A DNA stretch of 64,000 bases from Caballeronia telluris (GTDB taxonomy: Bacteria; Pseudomonadota; Gammaproteobacteria; Burkholderiales; Burkholderiaceae): NCBI RefSeq assembly GCF_001544495.1, contig NZ_FCNZ02000016.1, positions 1 to 64,000 of the forward strand, in the 5' to 3' direction. A program made the translations under genes and the position numbers. Within the stretch, counting starts at the first letter, position 1. Each line of letters opens with the position of its first letter. This document shows positions 14,612 through 23,666 of the stretch, piece by piece. Under the pieces are notes generated by a model. The model saw only the letters and a list, made by a program, of their open reading frames with translations. It was not told the origin of the DNA and did no database searches.

Positions 14612-14872
14612 TCAGATGAACGGATTGTCGGTCTTGCCCGCCGGCGCGGGCGGCTCGTCGGCGATTCGGGCCGGCAGCGACGCGTCCTTCTGCAACGCAT
14701 CGACGATCGCATTGAGCGCCTTCTGCAACGCGAGCGCCGTCGCGAGCCCGGTTTTGTCGCGCGCGATGCCGATGTCGGCGGCAATCGCGATGTGCGTCTC
14801 GCCGTTGGTCACGGTGAATGCGTCGCCGTTGACGTTGAGTACGTCGGTATCGTTGGCAAATGGCTTAAACAC
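14612..14872 (-). CDS. Small protein overlapping the nuclease gene
   Basis: An 86-residue ORF starting at GTG inside the last codons of the nuclease gene (8-nt overlap, ribosome site AAAGG). The first 35 residues are beta-strand-like (DTDVLNVNGDAFTVTNGETH, then IAIAADIG), the middle is helical (LATALALQKALNAIVDALQK) and the tail is Pro-rich. No signal peptide is seen. I recognise no family. The tight coupling to a secreted DNA/RNA nuclease makes a cytoplasmic inhibitor imaginable, but that is speculation. Confidence 0.6.
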   Translation of the reverse strand: MFKPFANDTDVLNVNGDAFTVTNGETHIAIAADIGIARDKTGLATALALQKALNAIVDALQKDASLPARIADEPPAPAGKTDNPFI

Positions 14873-15668
14873 CTTTCAGTCCTCCAATTCGTTTGTCCTT
14901 CAGCGTGTCGGGGATGCCCGGAAACTGCAGTCCGCTCATCGTCTCCAGTTCGCGCACGGTCTTCATGGTGTACGCGTCGGTCGCCGTATTGTCGACCACC
15001 ACCGCGAACGCCAGGTTGCGCGCCGGCAGATAGACGACCTTGTACAACTGAGTCGGCACGAACACCCGCGATTCGCCGATCGTCTGCAATTCGCGGCCGG
15101 AGAAGAGCGGGCCGGTCACGACATAGGCGTCGCCCGATTCCTCCGCGAGCCGCCGCACCGATTCCTCGATGCGCGCCCAGACGCGCCGGTTGTTCGACGG
15201 ATTTTGCGGCACGATGTTCGCCAGCGAGAACGACTCGGCCATGCCTTTTTTGCTCCAGCGGTCGCCGGCCGGGCTCATGTGGCCGCGATCGTAGCCGCTC
15301 CTCTTGTAGTCGTCGAGTTGCGCGCCTGCGCCGGGCTGGAGCTGTTTCTCGGCGAAAAAGCGGTTGGTGCGCGTGTTGTTCTTCGCGTCGTCGACGTGTT
15401 GCGCCGTCAGGTGTTCCGCCGACCACAGCGGACCTTTCGTGATGCCGGAATGCAGTACCGCGAAGTCGGAATAGCAGAGCGTTTGCGTCGACGCGCGCAG
15501 CTTCGCGTTGACGACGACCGGCGCGCGCCCGTTCGGGCTGAACTGCGAGCAGTCGTTCGAGGTGATCCACGAAAGCGGCGAAGCCGATGCGACGGCCGGA
15601 ACGATGGCCGGAAGGAAACAGGAAGCGCCGAGCAGCGCGGCGAAGACTGCCTTGATGCGGATTGTCAT
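14865..15668 (-). CDS. Exported DNA/RNA non-specific endonuclease
   Basis: A 267-residue beta-beta-alpha-metal nuclease of the NucA/Serratia family. A signal peptide ends near residue 29 (VASAS). The catalytic motif YDRGHMSPAGDR holds the general-base histidine, followed by a downstream asparagine-rich QNPSNNRRVWARIE helix for Mg binding. Four cysteines at the N-terminal side of the mature protein may form disulfides. It likely acts in the periplasm or outside the cell on nucleic acids. It is the first gene of a possible nuclease, 86-residue ORF, ogt unit. Confidence 0.92.
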   Translation of the reverse strand: MTIRIKAVFAALLGASCFLPAIVPAVASASPLSWITSNDCSQFSPNGRAPVVVNAKLRASTQTLCYSDFAVLHSGITKGPLWSAEHLTAQHVDDAKNNTRTNRFFAEKQLQPGAGAQLDDYKRSGYDRGHMSPAGDRWSKKGMAESFSLANIVPQNPSNNRRVWARIEESVRRLAEESGDAYVVTGPLFSGRELQTIGESRVFVPTQLYKVVYLPARNLAFAVVVDNTATDAYTMKTVRELETMSGLQFPGIPDTLKDKRIGGLKGV

Positions 15669-15843
15669 GCTTTTGGAATCTCGAACGCGATATCGATACG
15701 CGGCGCGAGAGACGCGCCAGGGTGGGGGAAAGGCCGCAAAGTATAAGACGAGTTCAGACGCGCGGAGGCGCTTTCACGCCGAAAAACCTCGCGCGATAGA
15801 ATCTCCCGCATCATCCCTGTCCGAATCGAACCGATACGCCTCC

Positions 15844-16923
15844 ATGACCCTCACGAGCCGCTCGCTGTCCGCATTCCTTTCGCTCGCGACGCTGTGTCTC
15901 GCGATGCACGCATCCGCGCAGGAACCGTCGTCTTCGTCGACCGCCGGGAGCGCGCCTGTCTACAGCAACGATGGTCCCGCGTACGGCGCCGAGTTGCAGG
16001 GCTTCGACTATCCGTATCCGGTCGCGCAGTTTTCGATCACGTCGCAGCGGCAAGTGGTGCGAATGGCCTACATGGACGTGCATCCGCCGCGTCCCAACGG
16101 CCGCACCGCCGTGCTGCTGCACGGCAAGAATTTCTGCTCCGCGACCTGGCGGCAAACGATCGAGACGCTGACCGAAGCCGGCTATCGCGTGATCGCGCCG
16201 GATCAGATCGGCTTCTGCAAATCGACCAAGCCGGCGCGCTACCAGTACAGCTTCCAGCAGCTCGCGCGCAACACGCACGCGCTGTTGCAGGCGTTGAACG
16301 TGAAGCAGGCGACGCTCATCGCGCATTCGACGGGCGGCATGCTCGCGGTGCGCTATGCGCTGATGTATCCGCGCGAGACCGAGCAGCTCGTGCTCGTCAA
16401 CCCGATCGGGCTGGAGGACTGGAAGGCGAAAGGCGTGCCGTCGATCTCCGTCGACGACTGGTACGCGCGCGAGCTGAAGACCAGCGCGGACGGCATTCGC
16501 CGCTACGAACAGAGCACCTACTACGCGGGCCACTGGCGCGCCGACTACGAGCCGTGGGTGCAGATGCTCGCGGGCATGTATCGCGGATCGGGCAAGGAAG
16601 TGGTCGCGTGGAACTCGGCGTTGCTCTACGACATGATCTACACCCAGCCCGTCGTCTACGAATTCGACGCGCTGCACGTGCCGACGCTGCTGCTCATCGG
16701 CGACAAGGACACGACTGCCATCGGCAAGGATTTGGCGCCGCCTGAGATTCGTCCGACGCTCGGCCGTTATCCCGATCTCGCGAAGCTCGCGGCGGAGCGT
16801 ATCGCGGGGGCGAAGCTCGTCGAGTTTCCGGAACTCGGGCATGCGCCGCAGATGCAGGACCCGGCCGCGTTTCACAAGGCGCTGTTGGATGGGCTGGCAG
16901 CGAAGGATGTGAAAGCCCACTGA
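15844..16923 (+). CDS. Exported alpha/beta hydrolase
   Basis: A 359-residue alpha/beta-fold hydrolase with a signal peptide (cleavage near MHASAQ, about residue 25). The oxyanion strand is LLHGKNF, the nucleophile elbow AHSTGG, the acid residue in LLIGDKDTTA and the catalytic histidine in ELGHAPQMQDP. The family includes esterases, haloperoxidase-like enzymes and C-C hydrolases, so the substrate is open. The ATG at 15844 is chosen because it directly precedes the signal peptide. The gene is convergent with the MATE pump gene. Confidence 0.9.
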   Translation: MTLTSRSLSAFLSLATLCLAMHASAQEPSSSSTAGSAPVYSNDGPAYGAELQGFDYPYPVAQFSITSQRQVVRMAYMDVHPPRPNGRTAVLLHGKNFCSATWRQTIETLTEAGYRVIAPDQIGFCKSTKPARYQYSFQQLARNTHALLQALNVKQATLIAHSTGGMLAVRYALMYPRETEQLVLVNPIGLEDWKAKGVPSISVDDWYARELKTSADGIRRYEQSTYYAGHWRADYEPWVQMLAGMYRGSGKEVVAWNSALLYDMIYTQPVVYEFDALHVPTLLLIGDKDTTAIGKDLAPPEIRPTLGRYPDLAKLAAERIAGAKLVEFPELGHAPQMQDPAAFHKALLDGLAAKDVKAH

Positions 16924-16926
16924 TGG

Positions 16927-18267
16927 TCAGCGCGTAGCCATCCCGGGTTCGATGGACGGCAGTTGCACCAGCAACGTCACGCCGCGCGCGATCATGAAGA
17001 TCGTCAGCGCGAGCCACAGTCCGTGATTGCCGAGCGGCCCGGCAAGCGCCCACGCCGCCAGCACGAAGACGGCGAACGAGACGGCCATCGCTTTCATGAG
17101 TTCGCGCGTGCGCGTCGCGCCGATGAACACGCCGTCGAGCTGAAAACCCGCCGCCGACGCGACCGGCAGCGCGGCCGCCCAGGGCAGATAGTGCAGGGCG
17201 GCGGCACGCACGGCGGGCTGGTCGGTGAGCCGTCCGATGATCCACGCGCCGCCCGCCCAGTAGACGAGCGTGAAGCCCGCCGCGCCGATCGCCGACCACA
17301 GCATCGTCACCCTCACGGCCTGCCGGAACGCGTGGCGGTCGCGCGCGCCCGTCGCCGCGCCGACCAGCGCTTCGGCCGCGTGCGCGAAGCCGTCGAGACC
17401 GAACGCCATGAACGTCTGGAAATTGAGCAACAGCGCGTTGGCCGCGAGAATCGCGTCGCCTTGCCGCGCGCCGAGATGCGCGAACCACGCAAACGAGCCG
17501 ACGAGGCAGAGCGTGCGTACGAAGATATCGCGGTTGATCGCGACGAGGCGCCTCATCGCGCGGGCGTCGAGAAGCTGCGTCCACGCGGGCGGCGGCAGAC
17601 CGCGCGTGCGCACGTGCCACAGGATCGCGATGCCGAGCACGAAGCCGCAAGCGTCGGCGACGGCGGTCGCGGCGCCGATGCCCGCGATTCCCCAGTCGAG
17701 CCGGTAGACAAACGCGAGCACCGCGACGATGTTCACCGCGTTGATGAAGACCTGCGTGACGAGCGCGAGCCGCACGCGCTGCGTGCCGAGCAGATAGCCG
17801 AGCACGACGTAGTTCGCGAGCACGAAGGGCGCCGCCCAGATGCGCGCGTGGCAGTAAAGGCGCGCGCTCGCCTGCACGGCGTCGCTGCCGCCGAGCGCGG
17901 CGACGCCGAAGCCGATCAGCGGCACCTGCAACGCGAGTACGGCCGCGCCGATCGCGGCGGCGAGCAGCAATGCGCGCAGGAGGCTCGCGCAGAGCGCGGC
18001 GTCGTCGCGGGCGCCGTATGCCTGCGCGACGATACCGGTCGTGCCCATGCGCAAAAAGCCGAAGCCCCAGAACACGAAGTTGAAGACGAGCCCGCCGAGC
18101 GCGACGCCGCCGAGATACTGCGGGCCGTCGAGATGGCCGGCGACGGCGGTATCGACCGCGCCGAGGATCGGCTGCGTGAGATTCGCGAGGACGATCGGAA
18201 ACGCGAGCGTCAGCACGCGGCGATGCCAGCGCACCGGAACGGGCGACGAGGTAGGGGAGGGGCTCAA
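16927..18267 (-). CDS. MATE-family efflux transporter (DinF-like)
   Basis: A 446-residue, 12-segment multidrug and toxic compound extrusion protein of the inner membrane. DinF-type sequences include LANLTQPILGAVDTAVAGHL near the start and LRMGTTGIVAQAYGARDD at about residue 78. The C-terminal half repeats the fold (LLNFQTFMAFGLDGFAHAAE). These pumps export cationic drugs or metabolites using a Na+ or H+ gradient. The annotated start is TTG, so a nearby start is possible. No regulator is adjacent. Confidence 0.92.
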   Translation of the reverse strand: MSPSPTSSPVPVRWHRRVLTLAFPIVLANLTQPILGAVDTAVAGHLDGPQYLGGVALGGLVFNFVFWGFGFLRMGTTGIVAQAYGARDDAALCASLLRALLLAAAIGAAVLALQVPLIGFGVAALGGSDAVQASARLYCHARIWAAPFVLANYVVLGYLLGTQRVRLALVTQVFINAVNIVAVLAFVYRLDWGIAGIGAATAVADACGFVLGIAILWHVRTRGLPPPAWTQLLDARAMRRLVAINRDIFVRTLCLVGSFAWFAHLGARQGDAILAANALLLNFQTFMAFGLDGFAHAAEALVGAATGARDRHAFRQAVRVTMLWSAIGAAGFTLVYWAGGAWIIGRLTDQPAVRAAALHYLPWAAALPVASAAGFQLDGVFIGATRTRELMKAMAVSFAVFVLAAWALAGPLGNHGLWLALTIFMIARGVTLLVQLPSIEPGMATR

Positions 18268-18375
18268 TGTCGATTGGATGACGGCGGCGAAGGCGTCATT
18301 GTCCCGAGCGAAGTGCGTCGACGCAACCGTTCGCGCGCCCGATAATGTGCAGCCTCGACCGACACGTCATCGCTC

Positions 18376-18696
18376 ATGAAAACCTTTCTGCTTTACGTGA
18401 TCACCGCCGTCGCCGAGATTGCCGGCTGCTACTTTCCGTACCGATGGCTGAAGGCCGGCGGATCGCCGTGGCTGCTCGTGCCGGGCGCGCTGTCGCTCGC
18501 CCTGTTCGCATGGCTGCTCACGCTGCACGACGCCGCTGCCGGGCGCGTCTACGCGGCTTACGGCGGCGTGTATATCGGCGTGGCAATTGCGTGGCTGTGG
18601 GCCGTCGACCGCATTCGGCCGAGCGCGTGGGATGTCGCCGGAGCGGCGATCGCGCTCGTCGGGATGGGCGTGATCGCGTTTCAGCCGCGCGTCTGA
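18376..18696 (+). CDS. YnfA/UPF0060 family small membrane protein
   Basis: A 106-residue, four-segment inner-membrane protein closely matching YnfA: VITAVAEIAGCYFPYRWLK, LSLALFAWLLTLHDAAAGRV and YAAYGGVYIGVAIAWLWAVD. The fold resembles small multidrug resistance (SMR) pumps, and drug export has been proposed for some members. It is a single gene, divergent from the MATE pump gene across about 108 bp. Confidence 0.93.
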   Translation: MKTFLLYVITAVAEIAGCYFPYRWLKAGGSPWLLVPGALSLALFAWLLTLHDAAAGRVYAAYGGVYIGVAIAWLWAVDRIRPSAWDVAGAAIALVGMGVIAFQPRV

Positions 18697-18713
18697 CGCG
18701 CGATGCCCGACGG

Positions 18714-19133
18714 CTACGGCTTCTTTTCCATGATCCGCTCCGGGTTCGCGGGCGCGGTGAAGCCGAATCGGGCGTAGAGGCCGTGCGCATCGGACGTGAC
18801 GAGCATCAGGCGGCGCAGGTCATGCAGGTCGTCGTGGGCGAGGACGCATTCCATCAGCCAGATGCCGAGGCCTTTGCCCTGATGCTCCGGCAGTACGAAA
18901 ACATCGGCGAGATAGGCGAACGTCGTCGCGTCCGTGATCATGCGCGCGTAGCCGATCTGCGCATCGCGCTCGAAGAGGCCGAACGCGAGCGAATGGCGCG
19001 CCGCGCGCTCCACCTTCTCGCGCGCGATGCCCGGCGACCAGTACGCCACCTCGCTCAGATAACGGTGCACGACGTCGAACTGGAATGCGTCGACGTCGGT
19101 TGTGACGCGGTATGCGTCTTTCGTCCACTGCAT
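18714..19133 (-). CDS. GNAT-family N-acetyltransferase
   Basis: A 139-residue acetyl-CoA-dependent acyltransferase. Motif A (VFVLPEHQGKGLGIWLM) gives the acetyl-CoA pyrophosphate loop, and LYARFGF near the C-terminus is the usual motif B/terminal region. The acceptor is unknown. The frameshifted SDR gene lies directly upstream on the same strand (9-bp gap), so the two probably share a transcript. Confidence 0.9.
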   Translation of the reverse strand: MQWTKDAYRVTTDVDAFQFDVVHRYLSEVAYWSPGIAREKVERAARHSLAFGLFERDAQIGYARMITDATTFAYLADVFVLPEHQGKGLGIWLMECVLAHDDLHDLRRLMLVTSDAHGLYARFGFTAPANPERIMEKKP

Positions 19134-19142
19134 CGGCTTGGC

Positions 19143-19741
19143 TCAATGCACCTTGTACACGCGTCCGGTTTCGGCGCCCTCGACGCTGCGGCTGTACGCC
19201 AGCGCCACGCGCGCGCCCGGCGCCGCTTCGAAGCCGCGGAAGTACGGGCCGAAACTCTCGCTTGCCTCTTCCAGCATCGTCGGCGATACCGCGTTGATGC
19301 GCAATCCGCGCGGCAATTCGATCGCCGCGCCGCGCACGAAACCCTCGATAGCGCCGTTCACGGCTGCCGCAGCCGCGCCCAGCCGGATCACCTCCGCGCC
19401 GACGATGCCGCTCGTGAGCGTGAACGAGCCGCCGTCGTTCAGATAGTCGCGCGCGCCGAGCACGAGGTTGACCTGGCCCATCAGCTTGTCGTCGAGGCCG
19501 ATGCGGAATTGTTCGGGCGTCATCTTCACGAGTTCGCCGAAGTGAACGTGGCCCGCGGCCGCGACGATCGCGTCGACCTGGCCGATGGAATCGAACAGGC
19601 GGCGGATGCTGTCGGGATCTTTCAGGTCCACGCGATGTGCGCCGCGCGTGGCGCCGATTTCGAGGGTCTCGTGACGCTTCGCGAGTTCGGCGAAGACGGC
19701 GCGTCCGACGGTGCCGTGGCACCGATCACGGCAATTTTCAT
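19143..19741 (-). pseudogene. Short-chain dehydrogenase with a 1-nt frameshift
   Basis: Translation from the ATG at 19739-19741 gives MKIAVIGAT and then leaves the frame. The downstream frame gives GTVGRAVFAELAKRHETLEI and continues to GRVYKVH at the stop. Adding one G to the GG at about 19714-19716 (ACGGCACC to ACGGGCACC on the coding strand) restores the cofactor motif GATGTVG and an exact 199-codon ORF, the usual length of this atypical SDR subfamily, which lacks YxxxK. The gene is therefore recently broken or the base is a sequencing error. An in-frame GTG at 19631 could only give a truncated, cofactor-less product. Confidence 0.8.
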
Positions 19742-19795
19742 GGCTGGCTCATCCGTAAAAGGAGAAGGCCACCATTGTGCACCGGGGTTTTGCGT

Positions 19796-20281
19796 TCAGG
19801 CGATTCCGGCCGTTTTCGAGGCCGCGACATCCGCTGACGGCGCGAGCAGGAAGAGCGAAGCGGTGAGCCTGCACACGAGCGCCACGCCGGACAAGACCGC
19901 CGCCGCCGGGAACGTCTCCCACTGAAGCGCGAGCGTCGGCGCGACGAGCGCAACCGATGCGAACCCGAGCGTCACCGTGACCCAGCGCGCCCATTGCAGC
20001 CGCGCGGCGACGCACAGATACAGCAAGCCGACGAGCACGCGCGCGACCACCGACGCCGCGAGCGGGTGGCTACCGGCGTCGCCGGGAAGACCGATCGTCG
20101 CGGCGAGGCCAAGTTCTGCCCACGAGAGGGCGTAGGCGAGCGCCAGACTCGTCAGCGCGGCGGCATGCGGCGAATCGCGCTCGATCCGCGTGGTCCGGAC
20201 GCGGTTGCGCGTCTCGGTGGATGCGTCGCTCGCGTCGAGGGAATGCGCGGTGTTGCCTGAATACGCGTTGACAGTGCTCAT
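19796..20281 (-). CDS. Hypothetical four-segment membrane protein
   Basis: A 161-residue protein. The first 37 residues are polar, rich in Ser, Thr and Arg. Four hydrophobic helices follow (LTSLALAYALSWAELGLAA, VVARVLVGLLYLCVAARL, VTLGFASVALVAPTLAL, AAVLSGVALVCRLTASLFLL). No motif identifies a function. It precedes the SDR gene on the same strand with a 54-bp gap. Confidence 0.7.
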   Translation of the reverse strand: MSTVNAYSGNTAHSLDASDASTETRNRVRTTRIERDSPHAAALTSLALAYALSWAELGLAATIGLPGDAGSHPLAASVVARVLVGLLYLCVAARLQWARWVTVTLGFASVALVAPTLALQWETFPAAAVLSGVALVCRLTASLFLLAPSADVAASKTAGIA

Positions 20282-20419
20282 GTCCGGCTCCGTGTCAGTG
20301 CGGGGTTGATCGGCGCGGGACGTTATCGCAGGAGTCGTGCCCGATCGCTGCGCGCCATCTCTGGAACGACGGTTGCTCTCTCGAATGACCGTAAGACACT
20401 ACGACCAAGGGAGTCAGCG

Positions 20420-20572
20420 ATGAGCAACGTGAAAGAACAGAACCCGCATTCGGAACGCGACGAGGAGGACGTGGATAAAGCCGTCGAGGACACTTTCCCG
20501 GCGAGCGATCCCCCGGCGACGGGCGGCGTGACGCGCATCGAGCCGGAGGACGAAAAGGACAAGAAGGATTGA
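20420..20572 (+). CDS. Small acidic hydrophilic protein
   Basis: A 50-residue ORF with an AAGGGAG ribosome site. It is strongly charged: EEDVDKAVEDTFPASDPPAT in the middle and EDEKDKKD at the end. The segment DTFPASDPP recurs in many Burkholderiales small proteins, from memory. It is probably intrinsically disordered, and its function is unknown. The gene is followed by a strong terminator, which supports a real transcript. Confidence 0.75.
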   Translation: MSNVKEQNPHSERDEEDVDKAVEDTFPASDPPATGGVTRIEPEDEKDKKD

Positions 20573-20601
20573 TTCGTCGGCGCAACTGGCACGCTGCAAT
20601 T

Positions 20602-20635
20602 GAAAAGGGCCGCTGACTCTTCAGCGGCCCTTTTC
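20602..20635. terminator. Bidirectional intrinsic terminator
   Basis: GAAAAGGGCCGCTGA (20602-20616) and TCAGCGGCCCTTTTC (20621-20635) form a perfect 15-bp stem with loop CTCT between two convergent genes. Confidence 0.9.
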
Positions 20636-20657
20636 GCGGTGGGATGGATGGAAGCGA

Positions 20658-21281
20658 TTATTTGTCGCGTCGCTGCAATTCAATCAGCCGCGACGGACGC
20701 ATGTGGTTGAGCGCATAGTGCTTGCGCCCGCGCAGCGTGTGGCCATGAGGGTCGCGCGCTTCGAATTGCTGCCGGTGTTCGACTTCGGTCACTTGCGGCG
20801 CCACCATGCCCTTGTCGATCATCCGGTAGCCGTGCTCCAGTGCAAGCAGCAGGCCATTGCGGCCAGGCCGGCTGTCGAAACCGCCGAGGCCATCGCCGGG
20901 CTCGCCCACGTAGTTCACGAGCGTCGCGTTCGACGTGATCACCGAGTCGGGTTCGCGCTCGCGCATTTCCATGTCGCGCTTCGCATCGCGGTTCTTGCCG
21001 TCGGTGTCGACGGTGTCGTCGAGCGATTCGTCGTTCAGCACGTCCTGTCCGACCGGATGCCGCGTCGTGAGGCCGAGCGGTCCGCCGGACACGCCCGCGT
21101 CGCCGGACTTCGATGCACCCGAGCCGCGCGCCTGACCAAGCCCCGCTTCCTGCCCGCTGGCCGCTTTCGCGGCGTCCTCGACCTTGAGGTGGGCCGTCTC
21201 GGTTTCGGGCACCTTCACAGGGCTTTCGCCCGCGCGTTGTGCCTGCTTGTCCTTCGGTTCGTTGCTTTCCGCGTTGTTCAT
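20658..21281 (-). CDS. Hypothetical hydrophilic protein
   Basis: A 207-residue protein without a signal peptide or membrane helix. The N-terminal half is low-complexity and charged (NNAESNEPKDKQAQRAGESP; GQARGSGASKSGD), and looks disordered. The C-terminal half is more ordered, with LLLALEHGYRMIDKGMVAPQ and FEARDPHGHTLRGRKHYALN. I chose the ATG at 21281, preceded by a GGAGC ribosome site, over the one 13 codons upstream. No family is recognised. Confidence 0.7.
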   Translation of the reverse strand: MNNAESNEPKDKQAQRAGESPVKVPETETAHLKVEDAAKAASGQEAGLGQARGSGASKSGDAGVSGGPLGLTTRHPVGQDVLNDESLDDTVDTDGKNRDAKRDMEMREREPDSVITSNATLVNYVGEPGDGLGGFDSRPGRNGLLLALEHGYRMIDKGMVAPQVTEVEHRQQFEARDPHGHTLRGRKHYALNHMRPSRLIELQRRDK

Positions 21282-21574
21282 GATGTGCTCCGTTCTGCAA
21301 ATGAGAACTTGCGCCCGCAAGACTCGTTCCGGGTTTTTGGCGCCGGAACCGCAAGCCTTGTCGGAGCGGCCACTTGACCGACCATCGAATTTTCACGCAC
21401 GTTTTTCAACCCAAGGCGCGTTTTCTACAGAGTATGATTTGAAACCTGCCAGCCCGTAAGCCGAGATTCGATCGAGCCTCACCAAGCCACGCAACCGATG
21501 CGTGGTTCGCGGCCGGGCTTCGCGCTGGCGCGTTGCCGAATCGAATTAGCAGGGCACTTTCACACAGGTGACTC

Positions 21575-21808
21575 ATGCAACACGATGCTGCTTTTTCACA
21601 TCGCGGCTATCTACTCAATTGTGCGCCCGCGCGGGCCGGAGATGGCAGCTTCCATCCGTACGTCGTGATCTCGCGAACGAGCGATGGCGAACTCGTCGCG
21701 AACCGGTTCTTTCCCTCGGAGCTGCGCTTCCGAAACGCGGACGAGGCCATCGCGCACGCCCGCGACTGGGCCGTGCGATGGATCGACGCGAGCAACATCA
21801 CGGTCTGA
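21575..21808 (+). CDS. Small conserved-looking hypothetical protein
   Basis: A 77-residue protein: a beta-rich start (RGYLLNCAPARAGDGSFHPY, then VVISR), then SELRFRNADEAIAHARDWAV and a final helix. The layout resembles short Burkholderia proteins of unknown function in which a helix with alternating Ala/Arg follows a strand pair. It has no signal peptide or catalytic motif. It is a single gene. Confidence 0.65.
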   Translation: MQHDAAFSHRGYLLNCAPARAGDGSFHPYVVISRTSDGELVANRFFPSELRFRNADEAIAHARDWAVRWIDASNITV

Positions 21809-21948
21809 ACGAGCGGAAACGATGCATGCACGGCCGAGCCCGACAGCCCGTTCCGCCAGTCAAACTCCGATCCGCAAAAGCGGTTAATCTTGGATAATCG
21901 TTCCATTTTGTCCGCTCGTGGCGGCCGTTCCCCTCGTTCATCGTGACC

Positions 21949-22914
21949 ATGCCGAACAAACTGCCCCCGCCTCCCGACGATCCGACCACCGAATGGGGAC
22001 TTGCCGATATCGTCTCCGGACTGCGCGCGTCGCGCGAGGAGTTGCATCGGACGCGCCATCCGCTCGGTATCCGCGAGTTGCCTTCGCGCGATGCGATCGT
22101 GAAGATCGTCAACGGCCTGCGGGCCGCGCTTTTTCCGACGCATTACGGCGCTCCCGATCTGACTGACGAAAGCGTCGACTACTACGTCGGCCATACGCTC
22201 GAAAGCACGCTGCGACTGTTGTTCGAACAGGTGCGTCGCGCGCTGCGCTTCCTGCCCGAGTCGCACGACATGCGCGACGCCGACCTGACCAAGCGCGCCT
22301 TCGACATCTCGCGCGAATTCGGCGCGCAGTTGCCCGCTATTCGCGCGCTGCTCGTTTCCGATATTCAGGCGGCGTTCACCGGCGACCCGGCCGCGCAGCA
22401 CATCACGGAAATCCTGCTGTGCTATCCCGGCGTGGGCGCGATGACGCACCACCGCCTCGCGCATGCGCTGCATCGGCTCGGCGTGCCGCTGCTCGCGCGC
22501 TTCATCAACGAGATCGCGCATTCGGCGACTGGCATCGACATCCACCCGGGCGCGACGATCGGCCCGAGTTTCTTCATCGACCACGGCACGGGCGTCGTGA
22601 TCGGCGAGACGGCGGTGATCGGCGAGCGGGTTCGCGTGTATCAGGCCGTGACGCTCGGCGCGAAGAGCTTTCCGTCGGGCAGCGACGGCGCGCTGGTGAA
22701 GGGCAATGCGCGGCATCCGATCGTCGAGGACGATGTGGTGATCTACGCGGGCGCGACGATTCTCGGCCGCGTGACGATCGGGCGCGGTTCGGTGATCGGC
22801 GGCAACGTGTGGCTTACGCACAGTGTGCCGCCGGGGAGCAGTGTGTCACAGGGCAAGGTGCGCGAAGGCAGCGGTACCGAGCCGCCGGACAACGGCCACA
22901 GCTACGGCGCGTAA
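21949..22914 (+). CDS. Serine O-acetyltransferase (EpsC/plant-type)
   Basis: A 321-residue serine acetyltransferase making O-acetylserine for cysteine synthesis. An N-terminal helical domain spans about residues 1-190 (MTHHRLAHALHRLG). The left-handed beta-helix follows, with repeats such as TGIDIHPGATIGPSFFIDHG and VVIGETAVIGERVRV, ending NVWLTHSVPPGSS. It is longer than E. coli CysE (273 residues), as in the EpsC-like group. I preferred ATG 21949 over GTG 21943. It is convergent with folE. Confidence 0.92.
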   Translation: MPNKLPPPPDDPTTEWGLADIVSGLRASREELHRTRHPLGIRELPSRDAIVKIVNGLRAALFPTHYGAPDLTDESVDYYVGHTLESTLRLLFEQVRRALRFLPESHDMRDADLTKRAFDISREFGAQLPAIRALLVSDIQAAFTGDPAAQHITEILLCYPGVGAMTHHRLAHALHRLGVPLLARFINEIAHSATGIDIHPGATIGPSFFIDHGTGVVIGETAVIGERVRVYQAVTLGAKSFPSGSDGALVKGNARHPIVEDDVVIYAGATILGRVTIGRGSVIGGNVWLTHSVPPGSSVSQGKVREGSGTEPPDNGHSYGA

Positions 22915-22941
22915 ATGCGCTGTACGTGTGCGTTACGTGCG

Positions 22942-23592
22942 TTACGTATTCGACACGCTATAAGCGTTCTGATTGCCGACGATCGCGAGAAATTCGCGGC
23001 GCGTGGAAGGGTCGTCGCGGAACGAGCCGAGCATGCGCGACGTGACCATCGACGCGCCCGCCTTGTGCACGCCGCGCGTCGACATGCACTGGTGCGCCGC
23101 CTCCAGAATCACGCCGACGCCGAGCGGTTGCAGCACTTCATCGAGCGTATCGGCGATCTGCGCGGTCATCTTTTCCTGAATCTGCAGGCGTTTGGCGAAT
23201 GCGTCGACGAGCCGCGCCAGCTTCGAAATGCCGACGACGCGCTTGCTCGGCAGATAGGCCACGTGTGCGCGCCCGATGATCGGCACCATGTGATGCTCGC
23301 AATAGCTCTCGAAGCGGATGTCCTTGAGCACGATCATCTCGTCATAGCCTTGCACTTCCGAGAACGTGCGCGCGAGAATTTCACGCGGGTCTTGCTCGTA
23401 GCCGCGAAAAAATTCCTCGTACGCGCGGATCACCCGCGCCGGCGTATCGCGCAGGCCTTCGCGGCGCGGATCGTCGCCGGCCCAGCGCAACAGCACGCGG
23501 ACGGCGGCTTCGGCCTCTTCGCGGCTTGGACGATCGACGGAACCCGCCGGCATGTCCGAAGCGGAAGTGTTGGATTGACGCGGGGCGCTCAT
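22942..23592 (-). CDS. folE: GTP cyclohydrolase I
   Basis: A 216-residue GTP cyclohydrolase I, the first step of tetrahydrofolate or tetrahydrobiopterin synthesis. Zinc and catalytic residues are visible in RFESYCEHHMVPIIGRAHVA and in the second cysteine of EAAHQCMSTRGVHKAG. The C-terminal SRMLGSFRDDPSTRREFLAI is typical. The first about 20 residues are a Ser/Pro-rich extension. The ATG at 23592 is chosen; upstream sequence in this frame belongs to the reversed 67-residue gene region. Confidence 0.96.
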   Translation of the reverse strand: MSAPRQSNTSASDMPAGSVDRPSREEAEAAVRVLLRWAGDDPRREGLRDTPARVIRAYEEFFRGYEQDPREILARTFSEVQGYDEMIVLKDIRFESYCEHHMVPIIGRAHVAYLPSKRVVGISKLARLVDAFAKRLQIQEKMTAQIADTLDEVLQPLGVGVILEAAHQCMSTRGVHKAGASMVTSRMLGSFRDDPSTRREFLAIVGNQNAYSVSNT

Positions 23593-23666
23593 CGATGACT
23601 CCTCTGGCTTTCTCTTGGGAAATCCATTGTTCCACGTTTTGGAATTCCAGGAAGCCCGCAGAGGCG

